Shown in pieces: positions 41,364 to 50,271 of a stretch of DNA of 64,000 bases. The notes below the pieces were generated by a model that saw only the letters and a list, made by a program, of their open reading frames with translations, made no database searches and was not told the origin of the DNA. The translations under genes and the position numbers were made by a program. The stretch's first letter is position 1, and the number at the start of each line of letters is the position of its first letter. The stretch lies in assembly GCF_024666595.1 (NCBI RefSeq), contig NZ_CP088296.1:3152501-3216500 (forward strand). Direction: 5' to 3'. This stretch comes from Sphingomonas sp. J315. Lineage in GTDB: Bacteria; Pseudomonadota; Alphaproteobacteria; Sphingomonadales; Sphingomonadaceae.

Positions 41364-42521
41364 TTACCGTCCCCCCATCACCTCAAGATACGCATCCAGC
41401 ACCGCCTGGTTCACCTGCGGCCAGACCTGCGCCTGCATCCGCTGATGCCCCAGTGCCCCGAACCGCGCGCGCATCTCCGCGTCGCGCGCCAGCCGCTCGA
41501 TCGCGTCGGCATAGGCGGTGACGTCGCGGGGCGGGACCAGGAAGCCGGTCTCATTCTCGACCACAAGATCCATCGCGCCGGTCGCGCGCGCCGCGACCAC
41601 CGGCACGCCACACGCCATCGCCTCCGACGTCACGTTTCCGAACGTCTCGGTGACGGAGGGGTTGAAGAACACGTCCATCGACGCGACCGCGCGGCCCAGC
41701 GCATCGCCCGACTGGAAGCCGGTGAAGATCGCTTCGGGCACCTGCCCCGCGAACCAGTCGCGCGCCGGACCTTCGCCGACCACCAGTATCTTGTGCGGAA
41801 CCCCGCGCCGGGTCAGCTCGCGCGCCACCTCGGCAAAGATATCCAGCCCCTTTTCGAGCACCAGCCGCCCCAGGAACCCGATCGCCGGAACGTCGTCGGC
41901 GATGCCCAGGCTCCGCCGCCACTCCAGATCGCGACGCGCCGGGTTGAACCGCGCATGATCCACGCCCCGCGACCATATGCTGACCGGCGTCGTGACACCC
42001 CAGCTCTGGATCAGCTGCGCGATCGAATTGCCCGGCACCATCACACGGTCGAACTTGTTGTAAAACCGCGTCAGCCGCCGGATCAGCCATGGCTCGATAA
42101 AGCCCAGCCCATAATAGCGCGGATAAGTCTCGAACCGCGTATGGAGCGATGCCACCGCCGGAAGCCCCTGCTTGCGCGCCCAGGCAACCGCAGCATGGCC
42201 CAGAAATTCGGGCGCCGAGACATGGACGAGGCTCGGCGCGAACGCCTCCAGATCCGCACGCGGCGCATGCGGCAGGCCCAGCGCGACCTTATACTCGCCG
42301 CGTCCGCCGGGCATGGCAAAGGCCGGGACGCTGACCAGATCGCCCTCCGGCGCAAAGGCCGGCTTCGCTACGGTCGGGGAATAGACGCGCACCGTCACGC
42401 CAGCATCCAGCAAATGGCGCACCAGCTTGTTCAGCGCCTGGTTCGCGCCGTCGCGTACATAATTATAATTGCCGCTGAACAGCGCCACGCGAAGATCGGT
42501 CGGAGTCATCGGCGCGCCCAT
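41364..42521 (-). CDS. GT4-family glycosyltransferase
   Basis: The 385-residue GT-B enzyme resembles the SqdX/MgtA-like group of family 4 retaining transferases. The acceptor domain begins RVALFSGNYNYVRDGANQAL. The donor domain has IGFLGRLVLEKGLDIFAEVA, ILVVGEGPARDW, and the E-x7-E motif in TETFGNVTSEAMACGVPVVA. It probably transfers a sugar from a nucleotide donor to a lipid such as diacylglycerol. The acceptor cannot be read from the sequence. An alternative start at 42509 would remove four residues. It diverges from a glutathione-transferase gene. Confidence 0.85.
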   Translation of the reverse strand: MGAPMTPTDLRVALFSGNYNYVRDGANQALNKLVRHLLDAGVTVRVYSPTVAKPAFAPEGDLVSVPAFAMPGGRGEYKVALGLPHAPRADLEAFAPSLVHVSAPEFLGHAAVAWARKQGLPAVASLHTRFETYPRYYGLGFIEPWLIRRLTRFYNKFDRVMVPGNSIAQLIQSWGVTTPVSIWSRGVDHARFNPARRDLEWRRSLGIADDVPAIGFLGRLVLEKGLDIFAEVARELTRRGVPHKILVVGEGPARDWFAGQVPEAIFTGFQSGDALGRAVASMDVFFNPSVTETFGNVTSEAMACGVPVVAARATGAMDLVVENETGFLVPPRDVTAYADAIERLARDAEMRARFGALGHQRMQAQVWPQVNQAVLDAYLEVMGGR

Positions 42522-42569
42522 AGCGATCCGATTACGGCGTTACTATGTCGCCGCAAAGGAGATTTCCGC

Positions 42570-43265
42570 ATGTCCGATCTGTCCGGCTTCCCCATCACCA
42601 CCCGCTGGCCCGCGCAGCACCCCGACCGTATCCAGCTCTATTCGCTCAACACCCCTAATGGCGTGAAGGCCGGAATCATGCTCGAGGAAACCGGGCTGCC
42701 CTATGAGGCGCATTTGATCGACATCGGCGCGGACGACCAGAAGACGCCGGAATTCCTCAGCCTCAACCCGAACGGCAAGATCCCCGCGATCCTCGACCCC
42801 AACGGCCCCAACGGCCACCCGCTCGCTCTGTTCGAAAGCGGCGCGATCCTGCTCTACCTCGCCGAAAAGACCGGTCAGTTCCTGGACCCCGACCAGCGCT
42901 ACGAAACGATCGGATGGGTGATGTGGCAGATGGGCGGACTCGGCCCGATGTTTGGCCAGCTCGGCTATTTCCATAAATTCGCGGGCCGCGAGATCGAGGA
43001 CAAGCGCCCGCTCGACCGCTATGTCGCGGAGTCGAAGCGATTGCTCGGCGTGCTCGATGCGCAGCTTCAGGGCCGCGACTGGATCATGGGCGATTATTCG
43101 ATCGCCGACATCGCCTCGCTCGGCTGGGTCCGCAACCTGATCGGCTTTTACGGCGCACGCGATCTTGTCGGTTTCGACGATTTCGGGAACGTGTCGGCAT
43201 GGCTCGACCGCGGCCTTGCCCGCCCGGCGGTGCAGCGCGGGCTGATGGTGACGGCGAAGGGTTGA
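42570..43265 (+). CDS. Glutathione S-transferase (YfcG/YghU-like, nu class)
   Basis: The 231-residue protein has the thioredoxin-like N-domain IQLYSLNTPNGVKAGIMLEE, with TPNG as nu-class active-site region. NPNGKIPAILDPNGPNGHPL and ALFESGAILLYLAEKTG hold the glutathione-binding cis-Pro and Glu-Ser. A helical C-domain follows (YSIADIASLGWVRNL). Nu-class members act as glutathione-dependent disulfide reductases. The ATG at 42570 follows AAAGGAGA. A perfect CTCCCCCG hairpin follows the gene. Confidence 0.9.
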   Translation: MSDLSGFPITTRWPAQHPDRIQLYSLNTPNGVKAGIMLEETGLPYEAHLIDIGADDQKTPEFLSLNPNGKIPAILDPNGPNGHPLALFESGAILLYLAEKTGQFLDPDQRYETIGWVMWQMGGLGPMFGQLGYFHKFAGREIEDKRPLDRYVAESKRLLGVLDAQLQGRDWIMGDYSIADIASLGWVRNLIGFYGARDLVGFDDFGNVSAWLDRGLARPAVQRGLMVTAKG

Positions 43266-43274
43266 GGCAGGCAA

Positions 43275-43300
43275 TCCTCCCCCGCAGCGACGGGGGAGGA
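43275..43300. terminator. Hairpin between convergent glutathione-transferase genes
   Basis: TCCTCCCCCG and CGGGGGAGGA are perfect ten-base arms around CAGCGA, just after the first transferase stop and before the convergent second one. There is no T tract. It may terminate both genes or be one of the local G-rich palindromes. Confidence 0.55.
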
Positions 43301-43312
43301 CATCCGGCGAAA

Positions 43313-43909
43313 TCAGGCGGGCACAAGCTCGGCGTCGTTGGCGCAGGCGCGCTGGTTGGCCGGCCGCTCGCCGATCCGGGCGAGCCAGGCGTCGATCGCC
43401 GCGCTTTCGGGAAAGGCGTGGCGTGCCCAGCCAATCGTTGCGCCAGCCATCACATCGACCGCGGTGAAGCGCTCGCCCATCAGATACGGCCCCTTGGCCA
43501 GCGCGTTTTCGATCCGGCGGATTACCTGATCATAGTTGCGCTCGGCGCGCAGATCGCCGCCACCGCCATAGAGCCGCGCGAAGATCACCGGTTCCATCTC
43601 GGTCGCCAGCCACATCAGCCAGGCGAGGAACGGGCCCCGCTCGGCCGAACCTTCCGGCGCGCCCAGCCCGGCTTTCGCGGCGAGATCGCAGATATAGATC
43701 GCGATGGCGTAGCTTTCGCTGATCAGCACGCGATCATGCACGATCGCAGGCACGCGGCCATCGGGATGCGGATTGGCGGGATCGATCGCGCCGCTGCCAT
43801 CCATCTGCGCGATCGTCACATAACGCGTTTCGAACGGCAGCCCGCTCTCCTCGAGCAGCCACATGGTGCGGCCCGATCGGGTCTGCGGTGAATGGTAGAA
43901 GGTCAGCAT
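43313..43909 (-). CDS. Glutathione S-transferase
   Basis: The 198-residue protein has the N-domain MLTFYHSPQTRSGRTMWLLE with a serine as probable active-site residue. The GSH-binding cis-Pro is in GRVPAIVHDRVLISES, followed by YAIAIYICDLA. The C-domain ends with GERFTAVDVMAGATIGWARH. The family is broad and the substrate unknown. It diverges from the WYL-type regulator; these two may be a regulator-target pair. Confidence 0.88.
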   Translation of the reverse strand: MLTFYHSPQTRSGRTMWLLEESGLPFETRYVTIAQMDGSGAIDPANPHPDGRVPAIVHDRVLISESYAIAIYICDLAAKAGLGAPEGSAERGPFLAWLMWLATEMEPVIFARLYGGGGDLRAERNYDQVIRRIENALAKGPYLMGERFTAVDVMAGATIGWARHAFPESAAIDAWLARIGERPANQRACANDAELVPA

Positions 43910-43971
43910 GGCAGGTCCTTTCCTGTTCGGCGCGGCACTGTCGCCGGCGTCGAACCCGTGTTACTGCCACC

Positions 43972-43995
43972 CTGCTGCCAACATGCTGTCAGCAG
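43972..43995. promoter_or_regulatory. CTGCTG/CAGCAG inverted repeat between transferase and regulator genes
   Basis: CTGCTG at 43972-43977 and CAGCAG at 43990-43995 flank 12 bases in the divergent gap. It may be the operator of the WYL-type regulator, but six-base arms of simple sequence can arise by chance. Confidence 0.3.
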
Positions 43996-44036
43996 CATCG
44001 CGCTACTCCGGATTATCCAATCGCACAGGAACCGCC

Positions 44037-44714
44037 ATGCGCCGCGCCGACCGCCTCTTTCAGATCATCCAGCTGTTGCGCCGCCAGCAGCGTAAGCCCG
44101 TGACCGCCGACGCGATCGCCGACGAACTCGAGACGTCGAAACGCACAATCTATCGCGATATCGCCACGCTGATGGCCCAGCGCGTGCCGATCCGGGGTGA
44201 GGCCGGGATCGGCTATGTCCTCGACAGCGGCTTCGACCTCCCGCCGCTGATGCTGACCACCGATGAAGTCGAGGCGGCGGTGCTCGGCGCGCAATGGGTC
44301 AAGGCGCAGGGCGACCGGGTGTTGGCGCGTGCGGCCGACGATCTGATCGCCAAGCTCGCCGCGACCGTGCCGGAGGGGATGCGTGACCTGGTGCTGGAGC
44401 CGGTGGTGGCAACCCCGCCACGCTGGGACGAGGCACCCGAGCCGGTCGACATGACCCAGCTGCGCCTGTGGTGCCGAAAGGGGTTCAAGCTAGACCTCGA
44501 TTATGGCGATGCCGAAGGGCGGCGGACGCGGCGCACGATCTGGCCCTTCCTGATCGGCTATCGCGATGCGCTGCGCATGGTGTTCGCCTGGTGCGAGCTG
44601 CGACAGGACTTCCGCAGCTTCCGGATCGACCGGATCGCGGACGCGACGTTTCGCGAGGAACGCTATCCGTACCGCCCTGCCGCGTTGCAATCGCGCTGGC
44701 GCAAGACGCTCTAA
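44037..44714 (+). CDS. YafY-type transcription regulator (HTH_11 plus WYL-like domain)
   Basis: The 225-residue protein has an N-terminal helix-turn-helix (MRRADRLFQIIQLLRRQQRK; VTADAIADELETSKRTIYRD), a wing region and a C-terminal WYL-like domain (LDLDYGDAEGRRTRRTIWPF; ALRMVFAWCELRQDFRSFRI). Here the usual WYL motif is degenerate. Such regulators commonly control adjacent genes. The start at 44037 follows AGGAACC. The divergent glutathione-transferase gene is a candidate target. Confidence 0.88.
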   Translation: MRRADRLFQIIQLLRRQQRKPVTADAIADELETSKRTIYRDIATLMAQRVPIRGEAGIGYVLDSGFDLPPLMLTTDEVEAAVLGAQWVKAQGDRVLARAADDLIAKLAATVPEGMRDLVLEPVVATPPRWDEAPEPVDMTQLRLWCRKGFKLDLDYGDAEGRRTRRTIWPFLIGYRDALRMVFAWCELRQDFRSFRIDRIADATFREERYPYRPAALQSRWRKTL

Positions 44715-44724
44715 GCAAATTATC

Positions 44725-44739
44725 GTTCCTAATTCGTTC
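44725..44739 (+). promoter_or_regulatory. LexA box of radA
   Basis: GTTC-CTAATTC-GTTC matches the alphaproteobacterial LexA direct repeat and lies 22 bases upstream of radA. Of 17 bases including the following CG, 15 match the box before rarA. Confidence 0.75.
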
Positions 44740-44760
44740 CGTCGCTGCTAAGCAAAGCTC

Positions 44761-46128
44761 ATGGCCAAACCGAAGAAACGTTACGTCTGTCAGGCATGCG
44801 GATCGGTGTCCGCGCAATGGGCGGGACAATGCGCCGATTGCGGAGAATGGAACACGCTGGTCGAGGATGTCGGCGGCGTCGTCACGCCGTTTCAGGCCAA
44901 GCATAACCTCCAGGGCGGCGGGCGGATGATCCTGATGTCGGGGCTCGATGCCGATGTCCCGCTGCCCGCGCGGATGAGCACCGGCATCGCCGAGCTCGAC
45001 CGCGCGCTGGGCGGCGGCTTTGTCGAGGCGTCGGCGACCCTGATCGGTGGCGATCCCGGCATCGGCAAGTCGACGCTGCTACTTCAGGCGGCGGCCAAGA
45101 TGGCGCTGGCGGGGAAGAGCGTCGCCTATGTCTCGGGCGAGGAGGCGGCGGACCAGGTGCGGCTGCGCGCGCGCCGCCTCGGTCTCGGCAACGCCCCGGT
45201 CCAGCTCGCCTCGGCAACCAGCGTGCGCGACATATTGACCACACTCGGCGGCGCGACCCCGCCCGATCTGCTGGTGATCGATTCGATCCAGACGATGCAC
45301 AGCGACCTGATTGAAGGCGCGCCCGGCACGGTCAGCCAGGTCCGCGCATCGTCGCAGGAGCTGATCCGCTTCGCCAAGGAGCGCGGCACCGCGCTGGTGC
45401 TGGTCGGCCATGTCACCAAGGACGGCAGCCTCGCCGGGCCGCGCGTGCTCGAACATATGGTCGACACCGTATTGGCGTTCGAGGGTGAGCGCAGCCACCA
45501 GTATCGCATCCTGCGCGCGGTCAAGAACCGCTTCGGCGGCACCGACGAGATCGGCGTGTTCGCGATGCAGACCGAGGGGCTGACCGAAGTCGGCAACCCG
45601 TCCTCGCTGTTCCTTACCAGCCGCGACGAGAGCGTCAGCGGCACCGTGGTGTTCCCCGCGCTTGAGGGCACCCGCCCGGTGCTGGTGGAGATCCAGGCGC
45701 TCGTCGTCCGCCTTGCCTCGGGCGCTACCCCCCGCCGCGCGGTCGTGGGCTGGGACAGCGGGCGGCTGGCGATGATCCTCGCGGTGCTGGAGGCGCGCTG
45801 CGGCCTCAGCTTCGCGACCAGCGAAGTCTATCTCAACATCGCCGGCGGCTATCGCGTGCAGGACCCCGCCGCCGACCTCGCCGTCGCCGCCGCGCTGCTC
45901 TCCGCTTTGTCCGAACGCCCTGTCGCGACGGACATGGTCGCGTTCGGCGAGATTGCGCTGTCGGGGGAGGTGCGCCCGGTCGCACATGGCGCGCTGCGCC
46001 TGAAGGAAGCGGGCAAGCTTGGCTTCACCCGCGCGATCGCTCCTGCGGCGCAGGCGAAGGAGGGCGGCGTGACGTTAAGCGGATTCCGCAATCTCGCGGG
46101 GTTCGTCGATTACATGCTCGGTCGCTGA
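44761..46128 (+). CDS. radA: DNA repair protein RadA
   Basis: The 455-residue RecA-like branch-migration protein has a four-cysteine zinc finger (C10, C13, C24, C27). Walker A is GDPGIGKST at about 97-105. The KNRFG motif is VKNRFGGTDEIGVFAMQTEG, and a Lon-like C-terminal domain follows (SFATSEVYLNIAGGYRVQDP). The length is normal. It sits under a LexA box, consistent with induction by DNA damage. Its last 54 bases overlap the end of the convergent VanZ-like gene. Confidence 0.96.
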   Translation: MAKPKKRYVCQACGSVSAQWAGQCADCGEWNTLVEDVGGVVTPFQAKHNLQGGGRMILMSGLDADVPLPARMSTGIAELDRALGGGFVEASATLIGGDPGIGKSTLLLQAAAKMALAGKSVAYVSGEEAADQVRLRARRLGLGNAPVQLASATSVRDILTTLGGATPPDLLVIDSIQTMHSDLIEGAPGTVSQVRASSQELIRFAKERGTALVLVGHVTKDGSLAGPRVLEHMVDTVLAFEGERSHQYRILRAVKNRFGGTDEIGVFAMQTEGLTEVGNPSSLFLTSRDESVSGTVVFPALEGTRPVLVEIQALVVRLASGATPRRAVVGWDSGRLAMILAVLEARCGLSFATSEVYLNIAGGYRVQDPAADLAVAAALLSALSERPVATDMVAFGEIALSGEVRPVAHGALRLKEAGKLGFTRAIAPAAQAKEGGVTLSGFRNLAGFVDYMLGR

Positions 46129-46488
46129 GCGGCTCCGCCGACGCGCCAGAATGTGCCGTGCCGGGTCGAGTATCGCCAGCATCACGGCGGTCGCCGCGAC
46201 ATCGGCGATCCAGTCGTCGAGCGACGCGGTCCGGCCCAGTGCGGGGTACATCTGCGCGAACTCGGTCAGTGCGCCAAAGGCGGCAAAGGCAAGCAGCAGC
46301 GTTACCGGGCGCAGTCGCGGATAGGCCAGGCGCGCCAGTCCCGTCAGCGTCACGAACGCGAGGATATGCTGGACCTTGTCCCCCGGTTCGCCCGGCAAAA
46401 CGGGTGGCTCAGGCAGCACCGCCATCACAAAGGCTAAGATCAGGGCCGCCCAGAAGGCGAGGACAAACAGGCGGCGAAGCAATGGCAT
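46075..46488 (-). CDS. VanZ-like membrane protein
   Basis: The 137-residue protein has four predicted membrane segments: LRRLFVLAFWAALILAFVMA; a second around HILAFVTLTGLARLAY; a third around VTLLLAFAAFGALTEFAQMY; and the last around WIADVAATAVMLAILD. The GDKVQHILAF and SLDDWIADV motifs are typical of VanZ-like proteins, often of unknown role in the envelope. The stop lies inside the end of radA, so the two genes converge with a 54-base overlap. Confidence 0.82.
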   Translation of the reverse strand: MPLLRRLFVLAFWAALILAFVMAVLPEPPVLPGEPGDKVQHILAFVTLTGLARLAYPRLRPVTLLLAFAAFGALTEFAQMYPALGRTASLDDWIADVAATAVMLAILDPARHILARRRSRSATEHVIDEPREIAESA

Positions 46489-46536
46489 CGCGGTCAGATA
46501 GGCGAGTATCCCGCGCGATCCAACCGCGATGCCGGA

Positions 46537-46743
46537 TCATTCCGTGTCATAGCGCAACAGTTCACCCGGCTGGCAGTCCAGTTCACGGCAGATCGCCTCC
46601 AGCGTCGAGAAGCGGATCGCCTTGGCTTTGCCGGTCTTGAGGATGGATGCGTTGGCGAGCGTCAGGTCGATCCGCTCGGCCAGTTCGGTCAGCGTCATTC
46701 GCCGTGCATGCAGCAGTTCGTCGAGCGTCACGATGATCGCCAT
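46537..46743 (-). CDS. Small Cro/C1-type (YozG-like) HTH regulator
   Basis: A 68-residue stand-alone helix-turn-helix protein: TLDELLHARRMTLTELAERI, DLTLANASILKTGKAKAIRF, and LEAICRELDCQPGELLRYD. It overlaps the stop of the DUF2975 gene (TGATG). YozG-like regulators commonly pair with DUF2975 membrane proteins; the membrane protein may control the regulator or be controlled by it. Confidence 0.9.
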   Translation of the reverse strand: MAIIVTLDELLHARRMTLTELAERIDLTLANASILKTGKAKAIRFSTLEAICRELDCQPGELLRYDTE

Positions 46744-47260
46744 CAGACCGTCCCTTCCAGGTCGTCGCGCAGCGCCGTGCCGTGGCGGAACACCCGGGCG
46801 AGGATGAACAGAACCAGCGCCAGCACCAGCGAGTCAAAGGACATATCGACCCCGCTGTGGGTGCCGAGATGCTCGGCGATTACCCCGACCAGCGGCACCA
46901 GGACGAGATTGCCCCCTGCAGAGCCAATGCGATCCACCCCATGCGGCCCAGCCGTTCGGCGTTTTCGGGAACGAACGGATCGCCGTCGCCGACCGTGTCG
47001 ATGATCCGGATCAGCGTGCGAATGAACGCAATGCCGAGCCCAAGGATGAGGACCAGCATCGCCGCCCCCGCGGTCACCCACCAGACCGTTCCGCGCGTCG
47101 CATCGGTCAGCTGCGGTGCGAATTGCTGGTCGGGAAAGGCGAGCAGCGCAGCCACCGCGACGATCCCCGCGATGATCAGCATGCCCATGATGACCATCAG
47201 CAGACGAAGGAGGAGCAATGTGAATCCCAGCAGTGGGTCGCCCGATTTTAACGTTGCCAT
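46743..47260 (-). pseudogene. DUF2975 membrane protein, broken by one missing G
   Basis: MATLKSGDPLLGFTLLLLRL starts a protein with four membrane segments. The first frame runs to GWIALALQG; the second frame then carries GNLVLVPLVGVIAEHLGTHS to the C-terminus at 46743. The coding strand has five Gs at 46912-46916; a sixth would join the two into 172 residues, typical for DUF2975. The gene is followed by its YozG-like regulator. The A/T-rich gap upstream (47261-47435) includes two GATATT copies in tandem and probably holds its promoter. Confidence 0.82.
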
Positions 47261-47435
47261 GTATCGATCTCCAATATGAGAGATATTGATATTCGATAAT
47301 CTTGTCGGCCATGCCTGTCAACAAAATTTATCGAAAAACAATATGGTTTCCGATGCGGGACAAAAGTGCGATTTCCCGCTTCGCCCGGCGACGCGGCGGG
47401 GCTATTGAGCGGGCTGCTGCGGGAAGGGCTTGGCA

Positions 47436-48017
47436 ATGGGACTGACGGCGATCGACATCTTGGTGCTGCTGGGCGTCGGGGCCGCAGCGATCACCGGGTT
47501 CATGCGCGGCTTCGTCACCGAAGTGCTGTCGCTGATGGCGTGGCTGCTCGTCGTCGCCGCGATTCGATTTCTCCACACCCCCGTCGCCGCAGCGCTGGCC
47601 GAACCGGTCGGGACGGTGCAGGGGGCGGCGGTGCTCGCCTTCGCGCTGCTCGGCGGCATCGCCTATTTCGGTGGGCGCGTGGTTGCCAATTCGATCGGGT
47701 CGCGTACCCGCTCCGGGTTCCTCGGGCCGGTCGACCGCGCGCTCGGCGTGGCGTTCGGTGCGATCAAGGGGCTGATCCTCGCCAGCCTCGCCTTCCTGCT
47801 CGTCGCGCTGGTCGTCGACACGGTCAGCGGCGGCCCGGCGCAGCGCCCCGAATGGATGACCCAGGCACGGACCTATCCGTTGCTCAACGCTACCAGCGCC
47901 AGCATCGCCGAATTCGTCGACCGCCGCCGCCGCGGCGAACCGGTATTCGGCAACGACACCGACGCCGACGACGACGCGCTTGCGAACGGGTCGGACGTGG
48001 TTACATCGGAGCGATGA
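47436..48017 (+). CDS. CvpA-family membrane protein
   Basis: The 193-residue protein has four membrane helices in the first 125 residues: IDILVLLGVGAAAITGFMRG with FVTEVLSLMAWLLVVAAIRF, GAAVLAFALLGGIAYFGGRV, and AIKGLILASLAFLLVALVVD with DRALGVAFG just before it. It matches CvpA (colicin V production protein), linked to envelope and biofilm phenotypes. The ATG at 47436 begins MGLTAIDI; a TTG two codons earlier is possible. The next gene overlaps its stop. Confidence 0.9.
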   Translation: MGLTAIDILVLLGVGAAAITGFMRGFVTEVLSLMAWLLVVAAIRFLHTPVAAALAEPVGTVQGAAVLAFALLGGIAYFGGRVVANSIGSRTRSGFLGPVDRALGVAFGAIKGLILASLAFLLVALVVDTVSGGPAQRPEWMTQARTYPLLNATSASIAEFVDRRRRGEPVFGNDTDADDDALANGSDVVTSER

Positions 48018-48451
48018 CCCAGCCGCTCTACAATACACAGATTTTGCGGCTCGCTGCCAGCATCCCCCATCACCAGCGCCTCGCCAGTCCGATGGCGAGC
48101 ATCGAGAAACGCTCCCCGGTCTGCGGCAGCCGGGTGGCCGTCGATGTTGATCTCGACGCCGAGGGCCGCGTCGTTGCGCTCGGCATGCAGGTCCGCGCCT
48201 GCGCGCTCGGTCAGGCATCGGCGTCGCTGATGGGCGCGCACGCCATCGGTCGCACGGCGGCAGAACTCGATATGACCCGCGCGGCGCTGACAAACTGGCT
48301 GGCCGGGGAGTGCGACACGCCGCCCGATTGGCCCGGTCTCGATCTCTTCACCCCCGCACTCCCGCACAGCGCGCGCCACCCCTCGATCCGCCTCGCCTTC
48401 GAAGCGGTGGCCGAGGCTGCAGCACTCGCCCTCCGCGAAAAGGCCGCCTGA
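48014..48451 (+). CDS. Iron-sulfur cluster assembly scaffold-like protein (NifU/IscU N-domain)
   Basis: The 145-residue protein resembles the IscU/NifU N-terminal fold: MTQPLYNTQILRLAASIPHH, SPVCGSRVAVDVDLDAEGRV, and MQVRACALGQASASLMGAHA, with cysteines near residues 38 and 65. A third conserved cysteine may be in LAGECDTPPDW. This is the variant group seen in alphaproteobacteria with a modified metal site. It overlaps the CvpA-type stop and the Kef-type start (TGATG). Confidence 0.8.
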   Translation: MTQPLYNTQILRLAASIPHHQRLASPMASIEKRSPVCGSRVAVDVDLDAEGRVVALGMQVRACALGQASASLMGAHAIGRTAAELDMTRAALTNWLAGECDTPPDWPGLDLFTPALPHSARHPSIRLAFEAVAEAAALALREKAA

Positions 48452-50271
48452 TGGACCACAGCGCCGCACACAGCTTCGTCGCAGAGGGCGCGCCGCTGCT
48501 CGGCTTCGCGCTGCTCTTCGTCCTGATCTTCCGCCGCATGGGGCTGGGCGCGACGCTCGGCTACCTCGTCGCCGGTGCTCTGGTCGGGCCGCAACTGCTC
48601 AACCTGGTGGGTGAGGCGGAGACCAAGATGGGCATCGCCGAATTCGGCATCGCCCTGCTGCTGTTTCTCGTCGGCCTCGAACTCAGCCCGTCGCGGCTGT
48701 GGCGCATGAAGCGCGACATTTTCGGCTTCGGCCTGCTGCAGGTCGTGCTGTGCGGACTGGCGCTCAGCGTGGTGATCGGATTCGGCGCGAATTTCTCGCT
48801 CCCCGCCGCGCTCGCGCTCGGCCTGCCGCTCGCTCTGTCCTCGACCGCACAGGTCCTGCCGATGCTGCAAAGCGCCGGGAGACTGCGCACCCCGTTCGGC
48901 GAACGCGCCTTCTCGACCTTGCTCTTTCAGGACATCTCGATCGTCCCGCTGATCACGATCATCGCGATCCTCAGCCGCAATCCGGCGGATGCGCAGGGCC
49001 CTTCCGGCTGGCTGCTCGCCATCTACACCGTCGCCGCAATCACCGGACTGGTACTCGCGGGCCGCTACCTGCTGCGCCCGTTGTTCAAGCTGATCGGTAA
49101 TTGGGGCGAGCGCGAATTGTTCGTATTTGCCGGCCTGTTCACCGTCGTCGGCAGCGCCGCGCTGATGCAGTCGATCGGCCTCTCGACGGCGCTCGGCGCA
49201 TTCATCGCGGGCGTGATGCTCGCCGACAGTCCCTACCGGCACGAGCTGGAGGCGGACATCGAGCCGTTCCGCTCGATTCTGCTCGGCCTGTTCTTCCTTT
49301 CGGTCGGCATGATGCTCGACCTGTCGGCCATCGCCGAGCGCCCGGTGTTCGTGCTCGGCATGGCCGCCGCGCTGATTGCGACCAAGACAGTGGTTATCAC
49401 CGGCCTCGCCATGGCATTCCGCATGCCGTGGCGTCAGGCGCTCGCATTGGGCCTGTTGCTCAGCCAGGGCGGCGAATTCGGCTTCGTCCTGTTCGCCCAG
49501 GCGCAGAACGCGCTGCTGATCGCGCCCGAAGCGGTCAGCGTGTTCAGTGCGGTCGTCACCCTGTCGATGGCGACCACGCCGTTCCTGATGATGTTCACCG
49601 CCCGCTTCCGCGTCGAGGAGAGCGAAGCGACCGGCGAGCGCGAAGGCCCGGTGTCCGACGGGTCGAACGCGCTGATCGTCGGCTATGGCCGCTTCGGCCA
49701 GACGGTGGGTCAGATGCTCAATGCCCAGGGCATCGGGGTCACGCTGATCGACACCGATATCGAGATGATCGACATCGCCGGCCAGTTCGGGGCCAAGGTC
49801 TATTATGGCGACGGCACCCGCATCGACATGCTGCGACAGGCGGGCGCGGCGGATGCGCAGCTGATCCTGTTCTGCATCGACGGCGACAAGATCGGCCCGG
49901 AACTGGTCGAGGCGGTGCACGAATCCTTCCCCAACGCATCGATCTTCGTGCGCACCTTCGATCGGCGCGCGCTGCTCAAGCTGAAGGGTACGCCGGTCAA
50001 GGGCGTAGTGCGCGAAGTGATGGAATCGGCGATCCTGATGGCGCGCAAGGCGATGGAGGCGGTCGATATCGACCTCGAACAGATCGACCGCACCGAAGAT
50101 CTCTACCGCCGTCGCGACCGCGAACGGCTGCGCATCCAGCATGAAGCGGGCAGCCTGCTCGCCGCGCGGGAAGCGATCATGGGCGATCCCGACCTCGACT
50201 GGCGCCCCGGCCGTCGCGACGCGCCCGATCCGCTGCCGTCCGACACGGTCGAGGACGACGATCGCCTGTGA
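48451..50271 (+). CDS. Kef-type potassium/proton antiporter (CPA2 family)
   Basis: The 606-residue protein has about 12 membrane helices in residues 1-390 (LLGFALLFVLIFRRMGLGAT; LLLFLVGLELSPSRLWRM; LALSSTAQVLPML). A cytoplasmic RCK/TrkA-N domain begins NALIVGYGRFGQTVGQMLNA at about 410 and includes the GxGxxG nucleotide site. The tail is acidic and charged. It fits KefB/KefC, glutathione-gated potassium efflux systems, although no KefF/KefG partner is adjacent. The operon continues into dgkA. Confidence 0.9.
   Translation: MDHSAAHSFVAEGAPLLGFALLFVLIFRRMGLGATLGYLVAGALVGPQLLNLVGEAETKMGIAEFGIALLLFLVGLELSPSRLWRMKRDIFGFGLLQVVLCGLALSVVIGFGANFSLPAALALGLPLALSSTAQVLPMLQSAGRLRTPFGERAFSTLLFQDISIVPLITIIAILSRNPADAQGPSGWLLAIYTVAAITGLVLAGRYLLRPLFKLIGNWGERELFVFAGLFTVVGSAALMQSIGLSTALGAFIAGVMLADSPYRHELEADIEPFRSILLGLFFLSVGMMLDLSAIAERPVFVLGMAAALIATKTVVITGLAMAFRMPWRQALALGLLLSQGGEFGFVLFAQAQNALLIAPEAVSVFSAVVTLSMATTPFLMMFTARFRVEESEATGEREGPVSDGSNALIVGYGRFGQTVGQMLNAQGIGVTLIDTDIEMIDIAGQFGAKVYYGDGTRIDMLRQAGAADAQLILFCIDGDKIGPELVEAVHESFPNASIFVRTFDRRALLKLKGTPVKGVVREVMESAILMARKAMEAVDIDLEQIDRTEDLYRRRDRERLRIQHEAGSLLAAREAIMGDPDLDWRPGRRDAPDPLPSDTVEDDDRL

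Noticed and set aside
41319..42569. Long upstream extension of the first glutathione-transferase frame
   Set aside because: The extension is antisense to the GT4 gene; the ATG at 42570 has a strong AAGGAGA site and a family N-terminus.
43972..43995. CTGCTG/CAGCAG as a firm operator
   Set aside because: The short arms of simple sequence have a fair chance of occurring randomly; it is listed with low confidence only.
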